Positions 26,439-35,305 of a DNA stretch of 54,862 nucleotides are shown in pieces. Numbering within the stretch: the stretch's first letter is position 1; each line of letters opens with the position of its first letter. The notes under the pieces were generated by a model that was not told the origin of the DNA, made no database searches, and worked only from the letters and a program-made list of their open reading frames with translations. The DNA is taken from contig CAISIK010000079.1 in the NCBI GenBank assembly GCA_903885375.1, positions 1 to 54,862 of the forward strand, in the 5' to 3' direction. The position numbers were made by a program, and so were the translations under genes. Origin of the DNA: an uncultured Pseudomonadota bacterium (GTDB lineage Bacteria; Myxococcota_A; UBA796; SXON01).

Positions 26439-27630
26439 CGGCCTTCTGCTTCATCAGCTTCAGCGCCATCGTGAAGAGCACACTCGACACGTTGCGGTTG
26501 CGGGAGAGCTGCTCGAGGTCCCGCTTCTGGAGCTGGGAGACGATGGGCACGGCCACGCTGGGCGGGGTGCGGGGATTGTTCACCAGCGCCACCTTCACCG
26601 GGTACTTCCGCATGAACTCGCGGTTGGCGGCAATCTCGCGGAGCACATCCATGCCGAGGTTGCGGTTGCCGGCGGCGCTGAAGGCCTCGTTGTCGGTCAT
26701 GCGACCGCTCTTCACCACGGCGAGGGCCACCTGCTTGTTGCGGTCGCGCAGGAGGATGGAGCGGGTTTCTTTGTTGCCGAGGTAGGCGAGCTTGATCTTC
26801 TTGCCCGGGGGCATCGCCGCGATCTTCTTCTCGATGCTGAGCCGGAGCTCCGGGGGCGCTTCTCCCACGCCGTCGGAGAGGAGGTCCATCGAGAATTCGT
26901 CGTCGCTGCTGAAGTTGAACTGGAAGCCGGCGAGCGACTTGTCGGCCGGAGCATCGGCGAGCGAGAACATCTCGAGCGACTGGCGGGCGGCGAGGCCGGG
27001 TGACTGCTTGCCGCTCAGGGCGGCTTCGATCTCCGCGTCGAGGTCGAAGGCCGCGGGTGCGGGACGAGCGGGCGAAGCGGCGGCCCGCGGACGGGGAGCG
27101 GCATCCCGGGTAGGCGGCAGGTCGGGGAGCGCGTGCTCCATGCGGAGGAAGGCGATCGCGCGGTCGACCGCCACCTGGGGGCTGCGGGGGTTCGTGTAGA
27201 GCGCCACGAGCACGGTGGGCGTGATCATCAGCCGCTCGTGGTCGTCGCACATGGCTTCGGCGCCGACCGCATCGGCGCGCTCCGCCAGCATCATGGCCGT
27301 GCGGTCGTTGAGGCTGCGGTGGTGACGAAGCAGCGCATCGACCGCCGGCTCGGGCCGGAACTCGGCGACAAACTCGATGACCTTGTTGTGCGTGCGCGGA
27401 CTGAGCGCGCCCGCGAGGTCGGGGAAGGCACGGAGCGTGGCGATGGCGGTGTCGCGGAGCGCGGCATCGCCCGTGGCGGCGCACACATAGAGCAGGATGA
27501 GGCGCATGTCGGAGGTGGCCGGCAGCTGCCCCCGCGCTGCCGCCTGCCGCGAGGCAAGCGGGGCGCCCGGCGACACGCTCTCGCGGAGCTCATGCGGGAC
27601 GCCGAGTTTTTCCCAGGGGATTTCGCTCAT
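26425..27630 (-). CDS. hypothetical helical-repeat protein
   Basis: 401 residues from the ATG overlapping the coaX stop (ATGA). The N-terminal ~170 residues and the C-terminal ~150 are helical and repeat-like (HEAT/armadillo style, as in [20 protein letters not shown] and [27 protein letters not shown]). They are joined by an Ala/Pro linker at about 175-200. Similar hypothetical proteins with two such halves seem common in myxobacteria. No enzymatic motif is visible; a scaffolding role is inference. Its 3' end overlaps the convergent alanine dehydrogenase-like gene by 14 bases. Confidence 0.75.
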   Translation of the reverse strand: MSEIPWEKLGVPHELRESVSPGAPLASRQAAARGQLPATSDMRLILLYVCAATGDAALRDTAIATLRAFPDLAGALSPRTHNKVIEFVAEFRPEPAVDALLRHHRSLNDRTAMMLAERADAVGAEAMCDDHERLMITPTVLVALYTNPRSPQVAVDRAIAFLRMEHALPDLPPTRDAAPRPRAAASPARPAPAAFDLDAEIEAALSGKQSPGLAARQSLEMFSLADAPADKSLAGFQFNFSSDDEFSMDLLSDGVGEAPPELRLSIEKKIAAMPPGKKIKLAYLGNKETRSILLRDRNKQVALAVVKSGRMTDNEAFSAAGNRNLGMDVLREIAANREFMRKYPVKVALVNNPRTPPSVAVPIVSQLQKRDLEQLSRNRNVSSVLFTMALKLMKQKAVSRD

Positions 27631-28358
27631 TCGCGCAGCTCCGTAGCCCGGCGCAGTCCGCGCAGGGTCAAGAGCGGATCTATCGTGTCCACACGCTGGC
27701 AGAGCGGCAAGAAGCGGTCGGCGAGCCCGCCGGTGCCGAGCCCCCGGAGCGTTAGGCCAAGCTCCGCCTCCATCCGGGCGATGAGGCCGTCCACGAGCGC
27801 GGCGTGACCGAGCACGGCGCCGGCCTGCATCGCCTCGATCGTGTTGCGACCGATCGTTCGTGCCGGCGGTACGAGCGGCACGCCGGGGAGCCGCGCCGTC
27901 CTGGCCACGAGCGCCCGCAGCGCAGTGGCCGCCCCGGGGGCGATCGCGCCGCCGAGGAACCGACCGTCGTGCCGCACCACGTCGATGATGGTGGCGGTGC
28001 CGAAGCCCACGGTGACCCAGTCCCCGGCGGCGTGATCGAGCGCACCAAGCGCGTTCGCCAGGCGATCGGGCCCCACGACATCGGGCTCGTCGACCTCCAC
28101 CCGCAATCCGGGGGCGTTCCGCCCCGTGAGCACGAAGGCCTCCACGCCCAGCGCCTCCGCCACCGCGAGCCAACGCGCCGTGGCCGCAGGTACCACGCTC
28201 GCAACCGCCACGCGCCGGACGGGGTGCTCCCCTTCCCTCACCCACGCCAACCAGTCCCGGTCCTCGTGGGTGGGCGCCTCGCGAACCCCGACCGCCGCCG
28301 GGCCCGCCCACGCCGCGATGGCGGTCTTCGTGTTGCCGATGTCGACGGTCAGAACCAC
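27627..28358 (-). CDS. coaX: type III pantothenate kinase
   Basis: 243 residues from GTG. CoaX phosphorylates pantothenate, the first step to coenzyme A, and belongs to the ASKHA fold. Motifs: VDIGNTKTAIA at the N-terminus, the DRLANALGA region, VTVGFGTATIIDVV and GGAIAPG. The spacing matches known CoaX. TAGGCT lies 5 bases before the start. It is coupled to the downstream helical-repeat gene. Confidence 0.95.
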   Translation of the reverse strand: MVLTVDIGNTKTAIAAWAGPAAVGVREAPTHEDRDWLAWVREGEHPVRRVAVASVVPAATARWLAVAEALGVEAFVLTGRNAPGLRVEVDEPDVVGPDRLANALGALDHAAGDWVTVGFGTATIIDVVRHDGRFLGGAIAPGAATALRALVARTARLPGVPLVPPARTIGRNTIEAMQAGAVLGHAALVDGLIARMEAELGLTLRGLGTGGLADRFLPLCQRVDTIDPLLTLRGLRRATELRE

Positions 28359-28363
28359 GGCGA

Positions 28364-28369
28364 AGCCTA
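28364..28369 (-). promoter_or_regulatory. -10 element TAGGCT before coaX
   Basis: TAGGCT is followed by 5 bases and the GTG start at 28358; the same geometry is seen 30 bases away on the other strand (TATGCC, 6 bases, GTG at 28403). Confidence 0.42.
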
Positions 28370-28402
28370 ACTCCCCGACCCCCGGCAGAATATGCCGCAG
28401 GC

Positions 28403-29023
28403 GTGTACGACCCGGCCACCCTGCGCATCATCCCGAGCCTCCGCCTCGCGCGTGTGCACTGCTTCCGGCACGGCGAGGTCGTTCGCGGCCCGGAGCGCAT
28501 GTGCCGCGGGCAGGCCGACGTGCCGCTGACCGAGGCAGGCCGCGCCGCCTCGCAGGCGGTGGCGCGCCGCTTCCTCGACGAGTTCGGTCCCCCCGACCGG
28601 GTGCTCAGCAGCGACCTGTCGCGCTGCGCCGAGATGGCGGACCGCTTCGGGGTGCGTCCCGAGCTCCTGCCCGGCCTCCGGGAGCAGGACATGGGGCTTT
28701 GGGAGGGACGCACCTGGGCGGAGCTCAGCGAAGCCGATGGCGCAGCCGTCACCGCCTACTGGAACGACTATGCAGGGGCGCGGCCCACGGGCGGCGAGCG
28801 CTGGCTCGATGCTGCCAAGCGGGTGGTCCGCACCTGGGAGGCCCTCGGCTCGCTCGAAGGGCGCATCGTCGTGTGCACGCACGTCGGCCCCATCCGGGCG
28901 CTCCTGTGCGGCTGGCTCGGCCTCGGAGCCGACCAGGCGCTCCGTTTTGCCCCCGCCTACGCGACCGAAACCCGCGTGCTGCTCGCCGAGGCGGGCGCGG
29001 TGATCGAGCGAATGGGCGCCTGA
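28403..29023 (+). CDS. histidine phosphatase family protein
   Basis: 206 residues from GTG. The RHGE motif (VHCFRHGEV) provides the phospho-accepting His. VLSSDLSRCAEMAD, the acid donor segment LREQDMGLWEGRTW and the second His in VVCTHVGPIRALL complete the active site. This is the branch that includes phosphoglycerate mutase-like phosphatases and alpha-ribazole phosphatase CobC. No cobalamin gene is adjacent, so the substrate is open. TATGCC lies 6 bases before the GTG. Confidence 0.9.
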   Translation: MYDPATLRIIPSLRLARVHCFRHGEVVRGPERMCRGQADVPLTEAGRAASQAVARRFLDEFGPPDRVLSSDLSRCAEMADRFGVRPELLPGLREQDMGLWEGRTWAELSEADGAAVTAYWNDYAGARPTGGERWLDAAKRVVRTWEALGSLEGRIVVCTHVGPIRALLCGWLGLGADQALRFAPAYATETRVLLAEAGAVIERMGA

Positions 29024-29102
29024 TTCGCGCACAGTTCGCGGGTTCCGCACGAATTTGCGCCAAAGCCCGCGTATGTGGTTACCGCCCCGTCGCGAGGTGT
29101 GC

Positions 29103-30287
29103 ATGGACGCGGACAAGCTCAGGGCGTGGTGGTGGGCCCGGCAGGGGCTCGACGGTTCGCTCAATGGAGCGACGCCGGCCACGATCCTCGAACGGGCGGG
29201 CTGGATGCGCTCGGTGGGGGGCTCGGGCCCCTACATCGGGATGTACGCCCGCGCGGGCCTGTCCAGGACCGACGTGGAGGCCTCCCTGGCCAGCGGCGAA
29301 ATCCAGGAGCTCCCCAGCGCCCGCGGCTGCACCTACGTGCTCCCCGCCTCGGACTACGCGCTCGGCCTCCAGGCCGGCCAGGGTCATGGGGATGACGCCG
29401 AGCTTCAGATGGCCCGCAAGTACCTCGGCGTGAACGACGAGGAGCTCGTGCGGCTGCGCGAGGATGTGCAGGGTGCGTTGGAGTCCGGACCCCTCGACCC
29501 GCGCTCCATCAAGGACAAGCTCGGCCCCGCCGTGCGTTCCCTGGGTCACGAAGGCAAGAAGCGCGGGCTCGCCACGACGCTGCCGCTCGCGCTCGGCTGG
29601 TTGCAATCGCACGGCCGCATCCGCCGCATCCCCGTGGAGGGCCGGCTCGACCGCCAGCGCTTCGCCTACGCCCTTTGGCGCCCGTGCCCCATCGCCGAAC
29701 CGCTCTCGGCGCAAGACATCGGCGTGGCGCTCGCCACCCGCTACCTCCGGTGGACGGGCCCGGCGAAGCTCACGCAGTTCGCTACGTGGTCCGGGCTCGG
29801 GGTGAAGACCAGCAAGCAGGCCTTCACGGCCATCCAGGCCGTGGCGCTCGAGGACGAACGATTTGCCCTCGCGGAAGACGTGGAGGCGATCGCCGCCACC
29901 CGCGTGCCCACCGAGCAGCAGGTGCACTTCGTCGGCAATCTCGACGGCCTCTTCCTCCATCGCCGGGAGATTTCGGCACACCTCCACGCGGAGGACCACA
30001 AGCGCTCCATCCTGAGCGAGAAGGGTCTCCAGGCCGGCGGTGCGCTGAGCGACCTGTCCAACCAGGCCATCGTGGACCGCGGCCGGCTCATCGGCGTGTG
30101 GGACTACGACGCCCAGCGCGAAGAGCTCGCTTGGCGCACCTTCAAGCCCGCCAGCGCCGCCGTGAAGGCCGCTGCCACGCGCACCGAAGCCTACGTGCGC
30201 GATCAGCTGGGCGACATGCGGAGCTTCAGCCTCGACAGCCCCGACAGCCGCGGCATGCGCCTCGCGGCGATCCGCTCCATCGAGTAG
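29103..30287 (+). CDS. HTH_42 winged-helix protein (AlkZ/YcaQ-like), altered active site
   Basis: 394 residues. The start is the ATG at 29103 (MDADKLRAWWWARQGLDG). The general pattern of the HTH_42 family, DNA glycosylases that act on crosslinked or alkylated bases, is recognisable: RQGL, then GWMRSVGGSGPYIGMYARAGL, then the strand with ARGCTYVLPASD (RGTLHLV in relatives) and the winged-helix region RYLRWTGPAKLTQFATWSGL. In active members the second segment carries a Gln-x-Gln/Asp catalytic motif (GLQxQ). Here the corresponding residues read GGSGP, so the catalytic Gln pair looks lost. It may bind DNA without glycosylase action. Confidence 0.78.
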   Translation: MDADKLRAWWWARQGLDGSLNGATPATILERAGWMRSVGGSGPYIGMYARAGLSRTDVEASLASGEIQELPSARGCTYVLPASDYALGLQAGQGHGDDAELQMARKYLGVNDEELVRLREDVQGALESGPLDPRSIKDKLGPAVRSLGHEGKKRGLATTLPLALGWLQSHGRIRRIPVEGRLDRQRFAYALWRPCPIAEPLSAQDIGVALATRYLRWTGPAKLTQFATWSGLGVKTSKQAFTAIQAVALEDERFALAEDVEAIAATRVPTEQQVHFVGNLDGLFLHRREISAHLHAEDHKRSILSEKGLQAGGALSDLSNQAIVDRGRLIGVWDYDAQREELAWRTFKPASAAVKAAATRTEAYVRDQLGDMRSFSLDSPDSRGMRLAAIRSIE

Positions 30288-30305
30288 CCGCGCTCCCGCG
30301 GCGGA

Positions 30306-31799
30306 CTACTTCGCCGCGGAGAGCTGGTGCTGGCCGTGGTCGGCGCGGATGTCCGCGAAGTCCTTGATGTGGCCCCAGATCGCCGACACGCCTCGCCGCA
30401 TGTAGTCGAGGTCGTCGATCGAGTTGAGGTTCCGGAGCTGGTGGCTCAGGAACTTCGGATGCACGTAGAGCTTGTAGAACTGCCCCGCCATCTGCACGAC
30501 CTCCTGCTGGTTCATGTCGGTGAGCACGCAGGCGGGCTCGGTCATGTCGTAGCGGTCATAGTCGGTGGGGTTGAAGCGGATCCACCCCATCTCCTGGCAG
30601 AGCTTGAACAGCGGGGTTCCCGGGTAGGGCATCACCACGGTGGCCTGGAGGTGGTGCGCGTAGCCTTCGTGCATCAGGTACTTGGCCAGCCGCAGGGTCT
30701 CGTAGGCATCCTCCTTGGTTTCCCAGGGGTAGCCCACCATCATGGTGAGGTGCGGCTGCAGGCCCGCGGCGCTGGCCATCTTGCAGCCTTCGACGATCTG
30801 TTCGCGGGTGAGCGACTTGTCGAGGATGTCGATCGTGCGCTCGCTGGCGCTCTCGATGCCGAGGATGAGCTTCCGGAAGCCCGCCTTCTTCATCAGGTGG
30901 ACGTTCTTCTCCGTGAAGTAGTCGAAGCGGAAGTTGCAGTCGAAGACGACCTTCTCGTTGATCTTCCGGTCGATCATCTCGTTGCAGAGGCGCGTAAGCC
31001 AGTTGCCCGTGGGCAGGGCGCCGGTGTCATCGAAGATGTTCTTGGCGCCGTACCGGTTGATGAGCATCTCCATCTCGGTGGCGAGGTGCTCGGGCGAGAC
31101 GGTGCTGAACTTGGGGTAGGTGACGGTCCACGAACAGAAGGTGCAACGGCCATAGGGGCAGTCGCGGCCCGCCATCGTCCACATGAACGGGAGCCGGTAC
31201 TTCCACTTCTCGAAGTAGAGGTGGGCGTTGGTGAGATCGCGGTCCATGTAGGGCAGCGACTCGAGCGAGTACTGGCTGTCGTAGGGGCCGCTGTTCTGGA
31301 GCTGCCCGTCGGCGTCCTTCCACCAGATGCCGCTCTCCAACGCCTTGCCTTCGGTGAGGTGCCAGACGATGCTGCGGAGGGAGAAGTCGTAGTCCCCGCC
31401 CGTGATGCAAAAGTCGGTGTTCGAGCACTCCAGCGTTTCGCCGGGGTTGCCGGCGATGTGGTCGCCGAAGAGCACCACCTGCGCGCGATTGGCAATGGCC
31501 TTGATCCGGTCGACGATCTTCCAGTGCACCCGCACGACGGGCGACTTCGTTTCCATCGCCACCAGCTCGGGCTGGAAGTCGCGGACCAGCCGGTCGAACT
31601 GCGACCAGCTCTTGCGCTCCGCGATGCAATCGACCCACATCACCTCGTGCCCCATGCTCGCGAGCAGGGTGGCGGCCGAGGCGGGGATGCAGGGGTAGAG
31701 GTAGCTCGGCTCGGTGAACCACTGGAATTGGCGGTTCTGGGTGAGCATCGGGCTGCCCTTCGCCGATTCGATCGGGGGATAACAGACGAGGATGCGCAC
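30306..31799 (-). CDS. B12-binding radical SAM protein
   Basis: 497 residues from GTG with GGAGG four bases upstream. Residues ~1-130 form a cobalamin-binding-like Rossmann domain (MRILVCYPPIES, GHEVMWVDCI, VVLFGDHIAGNPGE). The radical SAM core starts at CPYGRCTFCSW, the CxxxxCxxC-type cluster near residue 215, followed by FDDTGALPTG, LILGIESASERTIDIL and MMVGYPWETKEDAYETL. Enzymes of this class do difficult methylations or cyclisations, often in lipids, chlorophyll or natural products. The substrate is not evident; no biosynthetic cluster surrounds it. Confidence 0.88.
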   Translation of the reverse strand: MRILVCYPPIESAKGSPMLTQNRQFQWFTEPSYLYPCIPASAATLLASMGHEVMWVDCIAERKSWSQFDRLVRDFQPELVAMETKSPVVRVHWKIVDRIKAIANRAQVVLFGDHIAGNPGETLECSNTDFCITGGDYDFSLRSIVWHLTEGKALESGIWWKDADGQLQNSGPYDSQYSLESLPYMDRDLTNAHLYFEKWKYRLPFMWTMAGRDCPYGRCTFCSWTVTYPKFSTVSPEHLATEMEMLINRYGAKNIFDDTGALPTGNWLTRLCNEMIDRKINEKVVFDCNFRFDYFTEKNVHLMKKAGFRKLILGIESASERTIDILDKSLTREQIVEGCKMASAAGLQPHLTMMVGYPWETKEDAYETLRLAKYLMHEGYAHHLQATVVMPYPGTPLFKLCQEMGWIRFNPTDYDRYDMTEPACVLTDMNQQEVVQMAGQFYKLYVHPKFLSHQLRNLNSIDDLDYMRRGVSAIWGHIKDFADIRADHGQHQLSAAK

Positions 31800-31892
31800 A
31801 CCACCTCCAGTGCGGCAGATAGCCGTGCGTTCGACGTGGCGTCAACGAGCAATGCGCCGTTCGGTACCTGCCGCTGCGAGATAAGTAGGGGC

Positions 31893-32261
31893 ATGCACGA
31901 TCGGGTCCTCGGCACCGCCTTCTCCTACGACGTCCGCATCGGCTTCCACGAGTACGAGCGCCACATCCGCCAGCGCATCGTGATCGACTTCGAGGCCGAA
32001 ACCGACTGGCGCGAAGCCGCCCGGGCGGACCGCGCGCGCGGCATCGTGGACTACTACGAGGCCAACCTGAAGATCGGGCAGATGATCCAGGGCAAGGAGT
32101 ACCGGCTCATCGAAGCGGTAGCGGAGGAGGTGGCGCGCCTGCTCATCAGCGACTTCCCGGTGGATCGGGTGCGGGTGCGGGTGACCAAGGCCCCCTTCGA
32201 CATGCCGAACGTGGGGAGCGTGGCCGTGGAGTGCATCCGCGCCCGCGCCGACTTCGCCTGA
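31893..32261 (+). CDS. folB: dihydroneopterin aldolase-like protein
   Basis: 122 residues, the usual FolB length, from the ATG at 31893. FolB converts dihydroneopterin to 6-hydroxymethyl-dihydropterin in folate synthesis. Visible are VRIGFHEYERHIRQRIVIDFE, the YEANLKIGQMI helix, RLIEAVAEEVARLL (the active-site Glu region) and VRVTKAPFDMPNVGSVAVE with the catalytic Lys. TAAGTA lies 5 bases before the ATG, the gap being GGGGC. Two bases separate it from the next gene, which encodes a reductase of the pterin/pyrimidine type. Confidence 0.88.
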   Translation: MHDRVLGTAFSYDVRIGFHEYERHIRQRIVIDFEAETDWREAARADRARGIVDYYEANLKIGQMIQGKEYRLIEAVAEEVARLLISDFPVDRVRVRVTKAPFDMPNVGSVAVECIRARADFA

Positions 32262-32263
32262 AG

Positions 32264-32932
32264 ATGCGGGTCATCAGCAACACCGCCATTTCCCTCGACG
32301 GTCGCATTGCCACCGCCCGGTACGACCACCACGCGCTCGGCACGCCGCTCGACCGCGCTTACATGAGCGTGCTCCGGGCCCGCAGCGACGCGGTTCTGGT
32401 GGGCGGGCGCACCTTCCGCAACTGGCCGCTGCCGCTCGTACCGGATGCATCCGCCATCGCGCAGTTGCGGGAGGCCGGCTTTCCGGACGCGGACTGTCCC
32501 CCGTTGGCGGGCCGCACCTGGGTCAACGCCATCGTCACCCGCACGCTCGACCTCCCCACCGGGGATCGCTTCTGGAAGGACCCGAGGGTGGAGCCCCGGG
32601 TCTACGCGCCCACCGAGGGGGGCCTCCCCGGCATCGTCGCCGGCTCCACCGACCCGGTCAGCGTGGCGGCCGACCTCTCCCGCCGCGGGGTGAAGCTTCT
32701 CCTCCTCGAGTGCGGCGGCGACCTGCTCAGCCAGTGGCTCGCGGCCGGCCTCGTGGACGAGCTGTACGTCACCGTGTGCCCGCTCCTCCTGGGCGGCCAG
32801 GGCGCCCCAAGTCTGGTGGATGGTGTCGGCTTCGACTACGCGAGCGCGCCGCGGCTGGAGCTCCTGCACGCCCACCCCGTCGGCGGCGAGCTCTACTGCC
32901 GCTACGCCGTGGTGCGCGCCGAACCGGACTGA
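32264..32932 (+). CDS. RibD C-terminal / DHFR-like reductase
   Basis: 222 residues from the ATG at 32264. It has the reductase fold of RibD and DHFR: ISNTAISLDGRIATA, the phosphate loop VLVGGRTFRNWPLP, GVKLLLLECGGDLLSQWLAAGLVDELYVTVCPLLLGG. Such proteins reduce riboflavin precursors or pterins with NADPH. Being coupled to folB, a pterin reductase (dihydrofolate or dihydromonapterin) is an attractive role in a genome where a standard folA is not seen in this window; this is inference. Confidence 0.88.
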   Translation: MRVISNTAISLDGRIATARYDHHALGTPLDRAYMSVLRARSDAVLVGGRTFRNWPLPLVPDASAIAQLREAGFPDADCPPLAGRTWVNAIVTRTLDLPTGDRFWKDPRVEPRVYAPTEGGLPGIVAGSTDPVSVAADLSRRGVKLLLLECGGDLLSQWLAAGLVDELYVTVCPLLLGGQGAPSLVDGVGFDYASAPRLELLHAHPVGGELYCRYAVVRAEPD

Positions 32933-32938
32933 GCAGCG

Positions 32939-33847
32939 CTACCGCTCGATGCAGGCGCCCTCGGCGCTCACCGTTTGGCCCACGGAGGCCATCGCCGCGG
33001 CCAGCTCCACGAAGCGCGCCGCCTCCAGCCGGCCGACGCCCGCCGACCCGCTGACGAACGGCGCCTGACGCGCGGTGACGCACGCGATGCGCTCGGGCGT
33101 CATCTCCTGGTTGAGCTTGGCGATCTCGGTGTTCGCTGCGGACGGGTCCAGCAGGTAGTGCGCCCACCCGGCCGCCGTCGCCTCCACGAACGCCTTGACC
33201 CAGGGCGCCGAGACCTCCGACCCCGCCACGACGGCGAGCGAGGCGTAGGGGTTCCAGCCGGCATCCCGGCCGGGGAGGAACTCCACGGCGAGGCCCCGCG
33301 CTTCCGCGAGGCAGGGCTCGCTGGTGATGTAGGCCTGCTGGGCCATGGCCGGGTTGGCCTGGAAGGGGGCGATGGTGCCCGTGGTGGGCAGGAGCTCCAC
33401 CTTGCCCTCCCAGCCGAACTTCGCCCATACGAACTGCTGGAACGGCGAGCCGGCCTCCGCGGCCACCGGCCCCTTCACGTCGGCGTAGCCGCCGGGTCCG
33501 GGCGCGTGGACGAGCAGGCCGACCGGGGAGTCCTGGAAGCCGGCGTAGACGGCGACGGCGTCGAGGCCGCGGGCCCGCCGCACGAGCAGGTCGTCGGCGC
33601 CGGTGATGGCCACCTGCGCCCGGCCGCCCGCGAGCAGCTCCAGCACCGGGGCGCCGGGGCCGCCCGGAAGGATGGTCACGTCGAGCCCCGCCGAGCGGTA
33701 CACGCCGCGGGCGGCGGCGTCGTAGAAGCCGCCGAACTCGGGCTCTGGGTACCAGTTGAGGGCGATCACCACCGGCCGCAGGGCGGGGGCCGCTTCGGGG
33801 GCCGGGGTGGGGGCCGGGGTGCTACAGGCGAGGAGGAGCGACAGCAT
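32939..33847 (-). CDS. NMT1/ThiY-like substrate-binding lipoprotein
   Basis: 302 residues. MLSLLLACSTPAPTP is a short lipoprotein signal (Cys at 8) and Pro/Ala linker. The periplasmic binding fold is shown by VVIALNWYPEPEFGGFYDAAARGVY, LDVTILPGGPGAPVLELLAGGRAQVAITGAD and the hinge segment. It resembles proteins that bind thiamine-pyrimidine precursors, riboflavin or sulfonates. No permease or ATPase is adjacent, so it is an orphan binding protein. TACGTG lies 5 bases before the ATG. Confidence 0.85.
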   Translation of the reverse strand: MLSLLLACSTPAPTPAPEAAPALRPVVIALNWYPEPEFGGFYDAAARGVYRSAGLDVTILPGGPGAPVLELLAGGRAQVAITGADDLLVRRARGLDAVAVYAGFQDSPVGLLVHAPGPGGYADVKGPVAAEAGSPFQQFVWAKFGWEGKVELLPTTGTIAPFQANPAMAQQAYITSEPCLAEARGLAVEFLPGRDAGWNPYASLAVVAGSEVSAPWVKAFVEATAAGWAHYLLDPSAANTEIAKLNQEMTPERIACVTARQAPFVSGSAGVGRLEAARFVELAAAMASVGQTVSAEGACIER

Positions 33848-33874
33848 GGCCGCACGTAGCCCGCCGCCGCGGGC

Positions 33875-35305
33875 TCAGTCGAACCGCCAGCCGGCGCCGC
33901 CCCATGCGGAGATCACGGGCAGCGGCTCGAAGTCGGGCTCACCATCGGCACGCGGCACGGCGAGGCCCACGCCGTAGACCGCGCTCGCCACGACCTCGAG
34001 GCCCGCCGTCACGGGCACCCGGCCCTTCAGGCCAACGCCGACGTACCATGGGAAGAGCGGTCCGACGGTGGCCTGCACCCACGGGAGGCCCACGCCGGCG
34101 TGGGGGTACACGAAGGTGCGCGTGCTGCTCGTGCCCGTGGTGAGCTCGTGGAACTCGCCGGTGGCCACCTGCCCGCTCACCCCGGCGCTCGCCGCAAACA
34201 ACCCCTTCCGGTACTGGACGTCGGCCGCCAGGGCGGGCGCCACCGCGTTCACCGTGCTCGTGTCGTAAGGAGCGCCCGCATCCACGTTGAGGAGGAACCA
34301 GTCGCCGCTCGACATCCAGCCGACGCCGCCCGCCACGTGCACCGAGACCGGCTTCACCTTCTCGGCGGCAGGCGCCACGATCTTCACGGCTTCGGCGGTG
34401 CCCCGGTCCACCCGGACCAGTTGCGGCCGACCCCGACCGGGGACGGCAAGGTAAACGGGCTCGTTCGCGCCGGAGATCGGCACCTGCGCCGCCGCGGGCA
34501 CCGCCCAGCCATCGCCGCCGCCGAGGAGCTTCACCAGCTCATCCCGCTCTCGCGGCCCGAACGGCGCCTCCGCCCGCATCGTGGACCCCTCGCCAAGCAC
34601 GGCATCACCGCTCAGAAGGGCCACCGCGCCCACGCGCACCGAGAAGAAGTGCCGCCCCGGCACGAGCAGCGTGCGGCTGCCGCTCTTCACCGGGACCATC
34701 TTCCCATCGAGCCAGACCTCGGCGCCCTCGGCGAGCTTGCCGATCTCGAAGCTCGCGGCCGGCATCGCCCCCACGAGCGCGCGCACGCCGTCGTAGCCGA
34801 GCCGCTGCGGCTTCTCGGGCACATCCTCCATGGCGGGGTTGGCGGAGCCACGGAGCGCCACCGCATCGACCCAGCCCGCGGGAACCACCGCCGGGCCCAC
34901 GACGGTACGGTAGGGGGCCGCGCCCGGCTCGCTGCCGAGGCGCTCGCCGAAGTAGCGATGTACCGCGTTGCCGAGGAAGCACTCGGCCGCGAAGAGCAGG
35001 TCGGCGTCGGCCTCGGAGTGGAGCACGGTCACGTCGGCCGTGGCCTTCTGCAGCCGGGCCATGATCTGGAGCTCGCCGTCGAACTCCGCCAGCAGCGGCC
35101 GCACGGCTGCCAGCTCCGAGCGGAGGGCCTCGATGGCCGCGGCGGGATTGCCCTCCTCGGCCTCGGACACCAGCCCATCGAGCCCCTGCGCGGTGGCGGT
35201 GGGCAGGGTGCGCCCCACGGCCTCGATGTCGGCCGGGGCGGGCGGGGAGACCCAGTAGACGCGGTCGGCGAAGGCGACGGAGACGAGCGCGAGGATCAAC
35301 GACAT
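33875..35305 (-). CDS. secreted hypothetical protein with barrel-like C-terminus
   Basis: 476 residues from the ATG at 35305, with AAGGA eight bases upstream. It has a cleavable signal (MSLILALVSVAFADRVYW). Residues ~30-130 are helical, 180-250 resemble a PEGA-like surface domain (AEVWLDGKMVPVKSGSRTLLVPGRHFFSVRVG), and 320-476 alternate like an outer-membrane barrel ending GGAGWRFD. The start lies 10 bases inside the end of the kinase gene, so they are coupled. It may be a surface partner of the kinase's own extracellular domain; this is inference. Confidence 0.75.
   Translation of the reverse strand: MSLILALVSVAFADRVYWVSPPAPADIEAVGRTLPTATAQGLDGLVSEAEEGNPAAAIEALRSELAAVRPLLAEFDGELQIMARLQKATADVTVLHSEADADLLFAAECFLGNAVHRYFGERLGSEPGAAPYRTVVGPAVVPAGWVDAVALRGSANPAMEDVPEKPQRLGYDGVRALVGAMPAASFEIGKLAEGAEVWLDGKMVPVKSGSRTLLVPGRHFFSVRVGAVALLSGDAVLGEGSTMRAEAPFGPRERDELVKLLGGGDGWAVPAAAQVPISGANEPVYLAVPGRGRPQLVRVDRGTAEAVKIVAPAAEKVKPVSVHVAGGVGWMSSGDWFLLNVDAGAPYDTSTVNAVAPALAADVQYRKGLFAASAGVSGQVATGEFHELTTGTSSTRTFVYPHAGVGLPWVQATVGPLFPWYVGVGLKGRVPVTAGLEVVASAVYGVGLAVPRADGEPDFEPLPVISAWGGAGWRFD

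Noticed and set aside
30327..31892. N-terminal extension of the folB frame across the radical SAM gene
   Set aside because: It is antisense to a clear gene; FolB length and the TAAGTA/GGGG signals place the start at 31893.
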